The notes below the pieces were generated by a model. It had not been told where the DNA came from. It ran no database searches and was given only the letters and a program-made list of their open reading frames with translations. Both the position numbers and the translations under genes were made by a program. From Geotalea toluenoxydans JCM 15764 (GTDB lineage Bacteria; Desulfobacterota; Desulfuromonadia; Geobacterales; Geobacteraceae), in NCBI RefSeq assembly GCF_001311985.1, contig NZ_BBCJ01000017.1, forward strand, positions 42,947 through 106,946: a DNA stretch of 64,000 nucleotides. Reading direction: 5' to 3'. Positions 1-8,672 of this stretch are shown here, in pieces; within the stretch, counting starts at the first letter, position 1, and the number at the start of each line of letters is the position of its first letter.

Positions 1-1
1 C

Positions 2-1067
2 GAATACTTTGCCGGCATGGCTGAAGAGATGGCTGCCGCCGGCGCTGTCCTCATCGGCGGCTGCTGCGGCACTACCCCTGACCATATTCGTGAGATTGCC
101 GCCAGAGTCAAGGGGCGAAAGCCTGCCCCGCGTCAGATATCCACATCTGTGCCCTTGGCCGAACGTGGCGAGACGCAGACTGTGGCGGCGCCCGGTTTCC
201 TTTCGTCCTGGGGGAAAGAGAAGGTGGTAACCGTCGAACTGGACCCGCCACGGGGGCTGGACTGCAGCAATGTGCTCACCGGCAGCCGCATCCTTAAAGA
301 AGCCGGGGCCGATGCCATCAATCTTGCCGAAAACCCTCTGGCTCGGGTGAGAATGGGCAATATCGCCCTGGCCAACCTGATCCAGCGGGAGATCGGCATC
401 GAAGTCATCGTCCACATCACCTGCCGGGACAGGAACCTGCTCGGTTTGCAATCGGATCTGATGGGAGCGAGCCTTCTGGGTATCCGCTCCATTCTGGCTG
501 TGACCGGCGACCCGGCAAGCCTGGGGGAGCAGGCCGGCGCATCCTCGGTGTTCGACCTCAATTCATTCACCCTGATCAAACTCCTGGATGACTTGAACAG
601 GGGGGTCAACGCCCTTGGCAACCCTCTTGGCTGCGGCACCGGTTTCACCATCGGCGCCGCCTTCAATCCCAACACGGCGCGTATGGATGTCCAGACCGGC
701 CGCCTGCTGAAAAAAGTGACCAACGGAGCCTCGTTTGCCCAGACACAACCCATCTATGACCTGAAACGTCTGGATGATATGCTGGAACAGACGGCACAGC
801 TGAACATACCGATCCTGCCGGTGTGCTGCCCCTGGTGAGTGAGAGAAATGCCGAGTTTCTCCACAATGAGGTACCCGGCATTGTCATTCCCGATGAAATA
901 AGAGGGCGGATGAAGGGGAAGGAAAAAGAGGAAGGTGCCCGCGAGGGGCTGGCCATTGCCCGCGAGTTCATTGATGCCGCCCGTGACCGGGTAGGGGGTT
1001 TTTATCTGATCCCCCCTTCGGCAGGTACGGGATAGCTGCCGAGCTGGTGAGATACATAAAGGGATAG
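2..1067 (+). CDS. Bifunctional homocysteine S-methyltransferase / 5,10-methylenetetrahydrofolate reductase (C-terminal part; 5' end outside window; frameshifted)
   Basis: The reading frame enters from the left edge. The first residues hold GGCCGT-x3-H, the zinc-binding end of the homocysteine S-methyltransferase barrel that carries the methyl transfer to homocysteine. A complete MetF-type domain follows (from VTVELDPPRG at about residue 75), which reduces 5,10-methylene-THF to 5-methyl-THF. The same two-domain order is known from the YitJ family, so the protein should make and use methyl-THF in methionine synthesis in the cytoplasm. Two frameshifts are evident: one near 820, where one more G gives LPGVLPLVSERN, and one near 1017, where one more base gives the normal MetF ending PPFGRYGIAAELVRYIKG and a stop at 1065-1067. 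It lies 10 bases before the lipoprotein gene and probably shares its transcript. Confidence 0.9.
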
Positions 1068-1077
1068 GAGAATAATC

Positions 1078-1488
1078 ATGAAATTCGGCTTTCGCATGGT
1101 ACTGCTTGCTGCATCGTTGCTCATGTTTTCCGGTTGCAACTTCGGCTACATCGTGAAAGAGAATTTTGACAAGACTTCCAGATCCTATGCCACAATGCTG
1201 CGCTGGCAGGAATTCGATGCAGGTGTTGCCTATGTGGATGCGCCGCTGCGTGACGACTATCGGAAACGTGTCGAGGCTGCCAGGGGTATCAGGGTGCTTG
1301 ATTCGCGTATCCTCAGCAAGGATTGCGACACTGAAGCCAAGAAGGCGGAGGTGGTAATGGAGCTTGATTACAACATTAGTCCATCGACTACGGTGAGGAC
1401 CGTTACCGATCTGCAGAAGTGGCGCTATTTCGATGAGGGTGAAAAGAAAGGGTGGCGGTTGGAGTCGCTGCTACCTGAATTTAAGTAA
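1078..1488 (+). CDS. Small lipoprotein of unknown function
   Basis: This 136-residue protein starts with a lipoprotein signal peptide (charged MKFGFR, hydrophobic stretch, lipobox MFSGC with Cys20), so it should be lipidated and held on the periplasmic face of a membrane. The mature part is about 116 residues of mixed alpha/beta character with no motif I can name. AGGAG lies eight bases before the ATG. It sits between the MetF fusion gene and the siroheme protein, all in the same direction with short gaps, suggesting one transcript. I infer no function beyond envelope location. Confidence 0.85.
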   Translation: MKFGFRMVLLAASLLMFSGCNFGYIVKENFDKTSRSYATMLRWQEFDAGVAYVDAPLRDDYRKRVEAARGIRVLDSRILSKDCDTEAKKAEVVMELDYNISPSTTVRTVTDLQKWRYFDEGEKKGWRLESLLPEFK

Positions 1489-1514
1489 AACTTATCCGAA
1501 GTCAGGAGGAAAAA

Positions 1515-2177
1515 ATGAAGAAGGATATTCTGGAAAAAGGGGCCATACTGCAGCGCGACCGGGAAACCTATGCAGTCGCTCCCCACATTCCGGGGGGAAT
1601 TGTCGATACTGCAACCCTGCGCAAGATCTGTGACGTAGCGGATAAATACAAGGTCCAGGCGGTGAAGATTACCTCGGCCCAGCGTATTGCCCTGGTGGGC
1701 ATCAAGGAAGAAGACCTGGACGGGGTCTGGGCCGACCTGGCCACAGCACCCGGTGCCGCCATTGGACTATGCGTGCGCAGCGTCAAGATCTGTCCGGGGA
1801 CCAGCTTCTGCAAGCGCGGAATTCAGGACTCCATATCCCTGGGGCTCAAGCTGGACAAGATCTACCACGCCATGGAGCTGCCCAACAAGCTGAAGATGGG
1901 GGTTTCCGGCTGCATGGTTTCCTGTGCCGAACCGGCAATAAAGGACATCGGAATCATGGGCACCAACAAGGGGTGGCGGGTTATGGTGGGAGGCAATGCC
2001 GGCGCCCGGCCTCGTCTTGCCGATATGTTGGTGGACAATGTGCCGACGGAAGAAGAGGTGTTGGAGATAGTGGCGAAGATCATCGCCTGGTATAAGCAAT
2101 CCGCCAACCAGAACCGCCTTGGCCGCATCGTCGACGAAATGGGGATCGACCGCTTCCGCCAGGAAGTTCTGGGGTAG
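1515..2177 (+). CDS. Small siroheme/[4Fe-4S] sulfite-reductase-like protein
   Basis: This 220-residue protein has the two cysteine pairs of the siroheme-[4Fe-4S] site: C93-x5-C99 and C133-x3-C137 inside GVSGCMVSCAEP. The N-terminal half resembles the ferredoxin-like half-domain of nitrite/sulfite reductases. At 220 residues it is far shorter than the usual 450-600, matching the stand-alone small sulfite-reductase-like group seen in anaerobes, whose substrate is often unknown. A strong ribosome site (AGGAGG) precedes the ATG at 1515. The downstream TtcA-like sulfur-transfer gene and NapH-like ferredoxin gene suggest a sulfur or electron-transfer context, but this is inference. Confidence 0.85.
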   Translation: MKKDILEKGAILQRDRETYAVAPHIPGGIVDTATLRKICDVADKYKVQAVKITSAQRIALVGIKEEDLDGVWADLATAPGAAIGLCVRSVKICPGTSFCKRGIQDSISLGLKLDKIYHAMELPNKLKMGVSGCMVSCAEPAIKDIGIMGTNKGWRVMVGGNAGARPRLADMLVDNVPTEEEVLEIVAKIIAWYKQSANQNRLGRIVDEMGIDRFRQEVLG

Positions 2178-2248
2178 TTCCTCGACCGATACTGTTTGCA
2201 TAGGGAAGGGCGGTCCCATGGGATCGCCTTTGCTTGTTGGAGTTTTTT

Positions 2249-3007
2249 GTGGCACTGATTGAAGATGCGTTGTACAGAAGGATCAAGAACCGGGTCGGGC
2301 GCGCCATTGCAGAGTACGGCCTGATCGAGGAAGGGGACCGGATTGCCGTGGGGGTTTCGGGGGGCAAGGACTCCTATACCCTGCTGCACATGCTGGACAC
2401 CCTGAGACGGCGGGCGCCGGTGCGCTACGAGATCGTCGCCATCAACATCGACTCGGGATACCCCGGTTTCAGGGCGGACATCATCGAAGAACATCTCCAT
2501 GAGAACGGCTTTACCGTGCATATGGAGAAAACAGATCATTACGGCATCATCAAGGAAAAGCGGCGGCCCGATTCCTCCTACTGCTCCATCTGTGCCCGCC
2601 TCAAAAGAGGAGCTCTCTATGCCCTGGCCCAGCAGCACAATTGCAACAAGCTGGCGCTGGGTCACCACATGGACGATTTCATCGAAACCCTGCTGCTCAA
2701 CCAGTTCTTTGTCGGCGCACTCAAGGCGATGGCGCCGGGGATGCTGGCCGACAACGGGCTGACGACGGTGATCAGGCCGCTCGTTTATGTATCTGAAGAA
2801 GACATCATTCAATTTTCCCGCAACAACCGTTTCCCTGTGGTCTGTTGCTGCTGCCCGGTTTGTGGTTCCGCCGATCAGCAACGCAGAAGGATGAAAGAAC
2901 TTCTGAAGGAGCTGGAAAAGGAAAATCCATACATCAAAAAGAGTCTCTTAAGGGCTCTCGCCAATGTGCAGCCGCGCCACCTTCTGGACAAGAGACTGAA
3001 ATCCTGA
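2249..3007 (+). CDS. TtcA-like PP-loop tRNA thiolase (2-thiocytidine-32 type)
   Basis: The PP-loop ATP-binding motif SGGKDS lies at residues 37-42 and an iron-sulfur CxxC (C112/C115) follows, then a cysteine cluster around residues 199-205 (VCCCCPVCG). This is the layout of TtcA/TtuA-type enzymes that adenylate a tRNA base and replace its oxygen with sulfur using a [4Fe-4S] cluster; TtcA itself acts on C32. I use the GTG at 2249 because TTGGAG lies six bases upstream; the in-frame TTG at 2234 has no ribosome site. The length (252 aa) fits bacterial TtcA. The four-cysteine run is richer than in E. coli TtcA, so the exact tRNA target is uncertain. Confidence 0.85.
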   Translation: MALIEDALYRRIKNRVGRAIAEYGLIEEGDRIAVGVSGGKDSYTLLHMLDTLRRRAPVRYEIVAINIDSGYPGFRADIIEEHLHENGFTVHMEKTDHYGIIKEKRRPDSSYCSICARLKRGALYALAQQHNCNKLALGHHMDDFIETLLLNQFFVGALKAMAPGMLADNGLTTVIRPLVYVSEEDIIQFSRNNRFPVVCCCCPVCGSADQQRRRMKELLKELEKENPYIKKSLLRALANVQPRHLLDKRLKS

Positions 3008-3149
3008 TGCGGCTGACTTCCTTTCTGTGGCGGCGGCTGCGCCCGATTTTCACAGCTTTCAGTCGCTTCCAGTCCCTGATCTCGTCCCGGGCAGCCAGAT
3101 AGCCGCAGTAGATAACAGTTACCGCTCCCGTTACAACGATAAGTTCCAT
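2934..3149 (-). CDS. Possible small membrane-anchored protein, antisense to the ttcA end
   Basis: A 71-codon frame on the minus strand starts at an ATG preceded by a strong GGAGGGG ribosome site. It encodes one N-terminal hydrophobic helix (IVVTGAVTVIYCGYLAA) followed by a highly basic tail. It overlaps the last 74 bases of the ttcA-like gene in antisense. The ribosome site and single-helix design support a real small protein; the overlap and unconserved-looking end argue for caution. No function can be assigned. Confidence 0.35.
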   Translation of the reverse strand: MELIVVTGAVTVIYCGYLAARDEIRDWKRLKAVKIGRSRRHRKEVSRIRISVSCPEGGAAAHWREPLRDSF

Positions 3150-3168
3150 TTTTCCCCTCCCCACTCTT

Positions 3169-3183
3169 TATGGTCAAACCATA
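3169..3183. promoter_or_regulatory. Perfect inverted repeat upstream of the NapH-like gene
   Basis: TATGGT-CAA-ACCATA is a perfect 6+3+6 palindrome about 60 bases before the NapH-like start. It has the size of a dimeric repressor or activator site. No partner is identifiable. Confidence 0.35.
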
Positions 3184-3243
3184 GCATGGGTTTGGGACAC
3201 AATAAGTCGCAAAAGTATGTGGCGCTCTGTAGGGATCCAATAT

Positions 3244-4220
3244 ATGAGTCAACGATATATTCAGCCCCTGAGGATCATGATCCAGTGGGGTTTTCTCCTC
3301 TTCTCCCTTTACCTGGGGATCCTCTTTTTCCGTTTTGTCTACCATCTCCGCCTGGGCGCATCGGGCCCGCTCCCTGGCAGGCCGGAAGGGATCGAGGCCT
3401 TCCTGCCCATCTCCGCCCTTTTGAGCTTGAAGGATTGGCTGACCAGCGGTTCCATCAATCCGGTACATCCTGCTGCTCTGGTCATTTTTCTCAGTGTCGT
3501 TGCCGTTTCCTTCCTGCTGAAGCGGTCATTCTGTTCCTGGATCTGTCCGGTGGGAACCATTTCAGAGGTGCTGTGGAAGGTGGATTCAGCATCTTCAGGC
3601 GCAACATCCAGCCCCCCCGCTGGCTGGACCTGATTTTGCGAAGTATCAAGTTCCTGCTGCTCGCTTTTTTTCTCTATTCAATCTTCTTTGCCATGCTGCC
3701 GGAGCAGGTCACCGCTTTCATCTATTCCGATTACAACAAGATCGCCGATGTGAGACTCCTGGACTTTTTCCTCAACCTGTCAGGGCGGCCTCTGGTGATA
3801 ATCGGCCTGCTTGTGCTGCTATCACTGGGGCTACGCAATCCTTTCTGCCGCTTTCTTTGCCCCTATGGCGCTCTTCTTGGGCTGATATCGCTTTTTTCAC
3901 CAGTGAAGGCAACCCGGAACAAAGGCGCTTGCGTATCCTGCGGCGTCTGCAACCAGGTTTGCCCTTCGTACATCCCCGTCATGTCCAGGGAGCGGGTTCA
4001 TTCGGAAGAGTGCATCGGCTGCCTGCGCTGTGTCAGCCACTGTCGCGCAGAGGGGGCTTTGGCCATGAAGCTTACCGGACGCAAGGTTACGGTGAATGGG
4101 GTGGTTTTTGCCATGCTGGTGGTTTTGTTTTTCTGGGGAGGGACAATGATCGGCAAGATGGGCGGGCACTGGCATACTGCCATCACAGCAGCGGAATACG
4201 GTCGGCTGCTCGGCAGATAA
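3244..4220 (+). CDS. NapH/NosR-like membrane ferredoxin (4Fe-4S), frameshifted
   Basis: This polytopic membrane protein contains the conserved membrane motif CSWICPVGT, later CRFLCPYGALLG, and then a soluble bis-[4Fe-4S] ferredoxin unit (CVSCGVCNQVCP and CIGCLRCVSHC). The pattern matches the NapH/NosR/CcoG group that passes electrons from the membrane quinone pool to periplasmic or cytoplasmic oxidoreductases. A single-base loss near 3582 (GTGGATTC; one more G gives KVGFSIFRRN) splits the frame. I start at ATG 3244 (MSQRYIQPLR). A downstream rho-independent terminator at 4383-4415 closes the unit. The redox partner is unknown; the siroheme protein upstream is a possible client. Confidence 0.8.
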
Positions 4221-4382
4221 AATGAATTTAGCACTTTCAGGGAGGTCAGCCGAGGCTTCTGGAGAGAGTGACAGAGCCATAGCGGCGAGGAATCCGAAGA
4301 AGCTACCCCCTCAATCCCCCCTACGGAGTAGGGGGGAAGCGAACGTAAGTGAGCAGGGGGGTGGGATTGTCCTAAAAACAAA

Positions 4383-4415
4383 AAAGGGCGCTGCTTCCGC
4401 GGCGCCCTTTTTTGC
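4383..4415. terminator. Bidirectional rho-independent terminator
   Basis: GGGCGCTGC-TTCC-GCGGCGCCC forms a nine-pair hairpin flanked by an A-run on the left and TTTTTT on the right. It sits between the convergent NapH-like gene (+) and dksA (-) and can serve both. Upstream, 4221-4380 holds no gene; it contains a C-rich and then a G-rich tract (about 4305-4370). Confidence 0.85.
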
Positions 4416-4426
4416 TTGTTGGCTTT

Positions 4427-4846
4427 TCAGGCCTCTTCTTCTTCGCCCAGTGCGATTTCCCGGTATGCTCGGTCTTCTTCAAACCGCTTGGTCTGGGCCT
4501 GCAGCTTTTCAATATCCGCCTTGCACTTGACGCAATAGCGGGCAAAGGGGACTATCTTCAGCCGGCCAATGGGAATCTCTTCTTCGCATTCTTCGCAAAT
4601 GCCATACTCTTCCTCTTCGATCTTCAGCAGAGCCTCATCAATATTGCGCAGTTTCTCCCGCTCGCGGTCGTCGAGCAAAAGCCCCAGTTCCCGATCCCGT
4701 TCGCTGGATGCCTGATCATAAATATCGCCGCTTGGTTCGTTGGTGGGAATATCCGAACCTGATTTGAGAGACTTGCTGATTTCCTTGATGGTCTCTTCTT
4801 TCATCTTAAGGAGGATGGCTTTCATCTCATCCAGTTTATCAACCAT
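4427..4846 (-). CDS. dksA: DksA/TraR-type zinc-finger transcription factor
   Basis: A 139-residue protein with a long N-terminal coiled-coil region followed by a C4 zinc finger (C84, C87, C105, C108 in CEEC and CVKC). Coiled coil, zinc finger and short C-terminal helix are the DksA architecture that enters the RNA polymerase secondary channel and potentiates ppGpp. I start at ATG 4846 because GGAG lies seven bases upstream; the ORF could be extended by 19 codons but without a ribosome site. The short length is typical of delta-proteobacterial DksA paralogues, of which there may be several in the genome. The role in the stringent response is inferred from family. Confidence 0.88.
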   Translation of the reverse strand: MVDKLDEMKAILLKMKEETIKEISKSLKSGSDIPTNEPSGDIYDQASSERDRELGLLLDDREREKLRNIDEALLKIEEEEYGICEECEEEIPIGRLKIVPFARYCVKCKADIEKLQAQTKRFEEDRAYREIALGEEEEA

Positions 4847-4947
4847 AAATGCGCTCCGTTCCTTGAGTTTACCGCCGTAAAAGGCGTCGCAATAATACAG
4901 CAATAGTTTTCTTTGTCAAGGGAAAAGCCCTCTTTAAAATGGCGTCT

Positions 4948-6303
4948 TTAGGGGCTTTGGGAAACTATTTCACCGATGAGATCATAATCGGAGGAATCGG
5001 TGATCCTTAATCTTACAATCTCGCCAACCTGTGCATTCCCCGCTGTAATGTATACCTGTCCGTCAATGTCCGGGGCCTGTCTTGACGAACGTCCCTTAAG
5101 CAGGAGTTCGGTTTCTTCGCTGTATCCTTCGATAAGCACCATTTCTTCCTTATCGACCAGGCTGCGGTTATGCTTGAATGATACTCGCGCCTGGGTCCGC
5201 ATCAACTTCTTGTAACGTTCCCTCTTGATCCGTTCGGAAACCTGTTCGGCCATCTCGAATGCAGGTGTGCCCTCTTCCCTGGAGTAGCAGAACACCCCCA
5301 TGCGATCGAAGCGGGTTTCTTCAACAAATTGAACAAGCTTCTTGAAGTCGTCGTCTGTTTCACCGGGAAAACCGACAATGAATGAGGTCCTGATGGCAAT
5401 ACCCGGTACTTCCGTCCTCAGCTTTGCAATAAGTTCCCTGATCTCAGCTTCACTGCTCCTGCGGTTCATCTGTTTCAGAATCGGGTCGCTGATGTGCTGG
5501 AGAGGTATGTCCAGGTATTTGCATACCTTGTCCTCTTCCTTGATCAGCTTGATCAGGCTGTCGCTGATGCCGTCGGGGTAGGCATAGAGCAGACGGATCC
5601 ATTGCAATCCCTCCAGTTTTACCAGCGACCTGATCAGCACCTCAAGGGTTGCTCCTTCGTTCAGGTCCCTGCCATAGCCGGTAATATCCTGGGCAATGAG
5701 GTTGATCTCCCTGACCCCCTTGGCGACCAACCCCTCTGCTTCCCTGAGAAGCTTGTCCATGGGACGGGACCTGAAAGAGCCCCGCAGGGAAGGGATGACA
5801 CAGTATGAACAGCAGTTGGAACAGCCTTCGGCGATCTTGAGATATGCGGTGTAGTAGGGGGACGACTGCAACCTGGGCAGTTCGTCATCATAGAGAAAGT
5901 TGGGATCGCCGGTATAGCAGAGCTGTTCCGAAAGTCCCCGTTTTTCGGCAATGATTTCAGCAATACGGGGGTAATCGCCGGTGCCGACAAAAATGTCGAC
6001 CTCGGGTAGTTCTTTGACCAGTTCCTCCTGATACCGCTGGGGAAGGCATCCGGTGACGATCAGCATTTTACAGCGGGCATCATGTTTGCGGTCGGCCAGG
6101 TCCAGAATGGTGTCGATGCTCTCCTGCTTTGCTTCCTTGATAAAAGAACAGGTGTTGACAATGATGATATCGGCTTCATGTTCGTCGGTGGTTACCTCGT
6201 AGCTGTCCTTTGACAGGTAGCCAAGCATTACCTCGGCGTCCACCAGGTTTTTCGGGCAGCCCAGACTGACCAGACTTACTTTTTCTTTACTGTTCGTACT
6301 CAA
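4948..6303 (-). CDS. rimO: Ribosomal protein S12 methylthiotransferase RimO
   Basis: All expected parts are present in 451 residues: N-terminal UPF0004 domain with cluster cysteines C16, C52 and C86; radical SAM motif C161-x3-C165-x2-C168; and a C-terminal TRAM domain. RimO adds a methylthio group to Asp88 of ribosomal protein S12 using two [4Fe-4S] clusters and SAM. The start [10 protein letters not shown] is typical of RimO rather than MiaB. The frame is intact, in contrast to many neighbours. It is followed on the same strand by dksA about 100 bases away. Confidence 0.95.
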   Translation of the reverse strand: MSTNSKEKVSLVSLGCPKNLVDAEVMLGYLSKDSYEVTTDEHEADIIIVNTCSFIKEAKQESIDTILDLADRKHDARCKMLIVTGCLPQRYQEELVKELPEVDIFVGTGDYPRIAEIIAEKRGLSEQLCYTGDPNFLYDDELPRLQSSPYYTAYLKIAEGCSNCCSYCVIPSLRGSFRSRPMDKLLREAEGLVAKGVREINLIAQDITGYGRDLNEGATLEVLIRSLVKLEGLQWIRLLYAYPDGISDSLIKLIKEEDKVCKYLDIPLQHISDPILKQMNRRSSEAEIRELIAKLRTEVPGIAIRTSFIVGFPGETDDDFKKLVQFVEETRFDRMGVFCYSREEGTPAFEMAEQVSERIKRERYKKLMRTQARVSFKHNRSLVDKEEMVLIEGYSEETELLLKGRSSRQAPDIDGQVYITAGNAQVGEIVRLRITDSSDYDLIGEIVSQSP

Positions 6304-6324
6304 ATTTACTCCTTTTTTAGCGAT

Positions 6325-6372
6325 CGGCGGTATTCAGTCGGCGGTCGGCAGTCGGCGGTCGGTAGTCGGCTG
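6325..6372. repeat. Short degenerate tandem repeat
   Basis: Between yajQ and rimO the unit AGTCGGCGGTCGG(C/T) of about 14 bases occurs twice in direct series with partial copies on both sides. It is non-coding and probably a slippage repeat. Confidence 0.7.
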
Positions 6373-6401
6373 CTGATGGTGCCCCGGCCTGGTTCACTCG
6401 G

Positions 6402-6887
6402 CTACTGCCTGAAATTGACGAACTGCAGATCGAGGCCCAGGTCTTTGCCCTTGAGCAGTTGGATGACCTGCTGCAGGTCGTCGATGTTCTTTCCCGTTAC
6501 ACGTACCTGATCATCCTGGATCTGGCTTTGCACCTTCAGCTTGGTCTCCTTGATGACATTGTTGATCTCCTTGCCCTTTTCCTTGGATACTCCCTGCTGA
6601 ATGTCGATCACCTGGCGCACCATGCTGCCGGAGGCATTTTCCACCTTGCCGTACTGCAAAGCCTTGGCTGAAATGCCCCTCTTGATGAACTTGGACTGCA
6701 GGATGTCGATGATTGCCTTGAGCCGGAAGTCATCTTCGGTCAGAACCTTGATGGCATCCTTTTCAAGGGTGACCTCGCTCTTCGAACCCTTGAAATCGTA
6801 ACGCTGGGCTATCTCCTTTACTGCTTGATTTACGGCGTTGTCAACTTCCTGCATATCAACTTTTGATACGATATCGAATGACGGCAT
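6402..6887 (-). CDS. yajQ: YajQ/UPF0234 family nucleotide-binding protein
   Basis: The 161-residue protein begins [11 protein letters not shown] and ends [12 protein letters not shown], the signature ends of the YajQ family. The start at 6887 is set by AGGAGG directly upstream; a 17-codon extension has no such site. Members bind nucleotides and in Xanthomonas a homologue acts as a cyclic-di-GMP effector; the ligand here is unknown. Given a PilZ protein and a GGDEF protein in this window, c-di-GMP binding is plausible but not shown. Confidence 0.93.
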   Translation of the reverse strand: MPSFDIVSKVDMQEVDNAVNQAVKEIAQRYDFKGSKSEVTLEKDAIKVLTEDDFRLKAIIDILQSKFIKRGISAKALQYGKVENASGSMVRQVIDIQQGVSKEKGKEINNVIKETKLKVQSQIQDDQVRVTGKNIDDLQQVIQLLKGKDLGLDLQFVNFRQ

Positions 6888-6912
6888 CTCTCCTCCTGAA
6901 TAACATCTGATG

Positions 6913-7641
6913 TCATTTAGTCTGACCGGGATTGACAACCTCTACCCCGCTCGGTACCTTGAAATTGAACCTGTCGCTGCGTATGCCCCGGTTAACCTTG
7001 ATGTTGCTGAATTCAATGGCCGTGCGGTTGCCGTAAGAGTCGAAAACGACCGAATAGGCAATGGGGAATGGATCGGCAGCCTGTCCTTCCCTGGTAAAGC
7101 TTGCCACGGCCTGTGCCTCGATGCCAAGATGCAGCTTTGCCATTGCCTGGCTTGGCTTCTTGGGTATCAGCTCCAGGAGGTAATTTCCTTTTTTGTCGCG
7201 GCCATCGCCGGCAAACCTGATGTTGAAATCCCTTGAGACGTGTCCCATGCCGCTCAGATAGTTGAGGGCGACCGAATTGCCCCCCTCGAACAGAGAAGCC
7301 ACATCCGAAACCATTACCTGCTTGTTTTCAGGCAGATAATACCAGACCTTTTTGCCATTGGAGATAATCTGCTGCCTGGGCTTCGAATAGTTGAAGCTGA
7401 ACATGGCCTGCCCGTTTGCTCCTTTTTTCAGGAACAGTTCTCCGGCGCCACGCTCTTTGCGTTTCATCGATGCGATTTCTGTCTGCTGGGAAAAATCGGC
7501 CTGCAGGTCGTTCAATGTCCTGTAGCCCTGTTCGAGAGTTTTGACCACATCGTTCATTTCTGCAGCTAACCCATGCTGCGGCAGAGCCGATTGCAGCAGA
7601 ACCACGCATGACAAAAGCAGGATGGAAAAACATGAACGCAT
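6913..7641 (-). CDS. lolA: LolA-type periplasmic lipoprotein carrier, copy 1
   Basis: A signal peptide (hydrophobic [12 protein letters not shown]) is followed by a LolA fold: LQADFSQQ, the beta strand run of the open barrel, [12 protein letters not shown] and a C-terminal [10 protein letters not shown] strand. LolA ferries lipoproteins from the inner membrane LolCDE complex to the outer membrane. I start at ATG 7641, seven bases after AGAGGT; a GTG three codons upstream is possible. Paralogous to the gene immediately upstream (7761-8531), so two LolA-like carriers are made from the same locus. Which one is the general carrier cannot be told from sequence. Confidence 0.88.
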   Translation of the reverse strand: MRSCFSILLLSCVVLLQSALPQHGLAAEMNDVVKTLEQGYRTLNDLQADFSQQTEIASMKRKERGAGELFLKKGANGQAMFSFNYSKPRQQIISNGKKVWYYLPENKQVMVSDVASLFEGGNSVALNYLSGMGHVSRDFNIRFAGDGRDKKGNYLLELIPKKPSQAMAKLHLGIEAQAVASFTREGQAADPFPIAYSVVFDSYGNRTAIEFSNIKVNRGIRSDRFNFKVPSGVEVVNPGQTK

Positions 7642-7683
7642 TTGAAGCACCTCTTTGGGGATAGCGATTCCCTATAAATTTAC

Positions 7684-7711
7684 AAAGGCGACATTTGATC
7701 ATGTCGCCTTT
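7684..7711. terminator. Hairpin between the two lolA genes
   Basis: AAAGGCGACA-TTTGATCA-TGTCGCCTTTT is a ten-pair hairpin. The T-run on either strand is short, so it may act as a weak terminator or processing site separating the two lolA messages. Confidence 0.5.
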
Positions 7712-7760
7712 TGTCCTGGCAAAGGTCGAAGAAACCCTGATTCCTACGGTGGCGAAGGCC

Positions 7761-8531
7761 TTACAACATCGACTCGGCCGGAATGATAAACTCGAAAAGC
7801 TGGTCGGACATGATGGTGTTGGCTCTGATGTTGCTGAATTCCATTATAGTGGTATTTTGCTGATGATCAACCACAGTTGTTGACAGAACGGGGAAAGCCA
7901 GGTCCTGCCGGAGCGGGTCGTTGAAGAGCCTGGCAATATCGCGGTTGTTTTGAACATAGAGCAGAACCGCATCCCGGCGAACGGCGATGAACAGTTTCTC
8001 TATGGTTGCCGTAGCACGACGCGGCGTCAGCTCAAGGATGTAATTGCCTTCGATATCCTGTGCCTGGGAGGGAGCAGTGATAAGGAAATCTTTCGAGATC
8101 CGCCCCAGCCCCTGAAGGAAGTTGGAGGCGCGGTCCCGGTCCGGGTTGAACCGGGAGGGCTCGAAGACGAAGCTCACATCGCTCAAGAGCACCTTGCGGC
8201 TTTCCGGCAGATACATCCACAAGGTTCTTCCGTTGCTGACAATCTCCTGGGTGGTGGGACGGAAGTAATCAAAACGGAACTTGAGGGGATCACCGTCCGT
8301 TGCAGCCTTGAGGAACATCTGCCCGTCGGCGCGCATTTCCCTGTTCTCCTTGGCTATGGTTGAGCGCTGAAAGAAATCGGCGGTCAGGGTACTGAGTGCC
8401 CGGTAGGACTGTTCCACCGTGTTGACGACGTCCTTCAGGCCTACAGTAATCTTCTCTGCCGCACTGGCTTCGGCTGAAATTGCCGTCAGGACAAGGAACA
8501 GGGCAATGATCGCTCTTCCCGTGATTTTCAT
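7761..8531 (-). CDS. LolA-like periplasmic carrier, copy 2
   Basis: This 256-residue protein has a signal peptide (ALFLVLTAISAEASA) and the same LolA layout as copy 1: LTADFFQRS, WMYLPESRKVLLSDV and a C-terminal FIIPAESML strand. GGAG lies eight bases before ATG 8531. It differs widely from copy 1 in sequence, indicating an old duplication and divergence of cargo. Candidates are a specialised lipoprotein or another lipid-linked envelope component. A separation from copy 1 by a hairpin suggests different expression. Confidence 0.85.
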   Translation of the reverse strand: MKITGRAIIALFLVLTAISAEASAAEKITVGLKDVVNTVEQSYRALSTLTADFFQRSTIAKENREMRADGQMFLKAATDGDPLKFRFDYFRPTTQEIVSNGRTLWMYLPESRKVLLSDVSFVFEPSRFNPDRDRASNFLQGLGRISKDFLITAPSQAQDIEGNYILELTPRRATATIEKLFIAVRRDAVLLYVQNNRDIARLFNDPLRQDLAFPVLSTTVVDHQQNTTIMEFSNIRANTIMSDQLFEFIIPAESML

Positions 8532-8672
8532 GATTGCTCTCCCATAAAAACAGCAAAATGCTATATCACATGACTGTCAATATTGCCACAAGTCTTTGAC
8601 CTCCGCAACTGACTTTCAGCTGCTTCAAATGAAATTCAAGTCATAAGATTTGACGCTGACGGGCGGCATGCG

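Noticed and set aside
1862..2881. 339-codon open frame on the minus strand
   Set aside because: Lies opposite the siroheme and ttcA-like genes, both with clear motifs; no ribosome site or family features.
6325..6372. Possible CRISPR-like repeats
   Set aside because: Units are adjacent without spacers and only about two copies; simple tandem repeat. The same holds for the 7-base repeats at 59649-59676.
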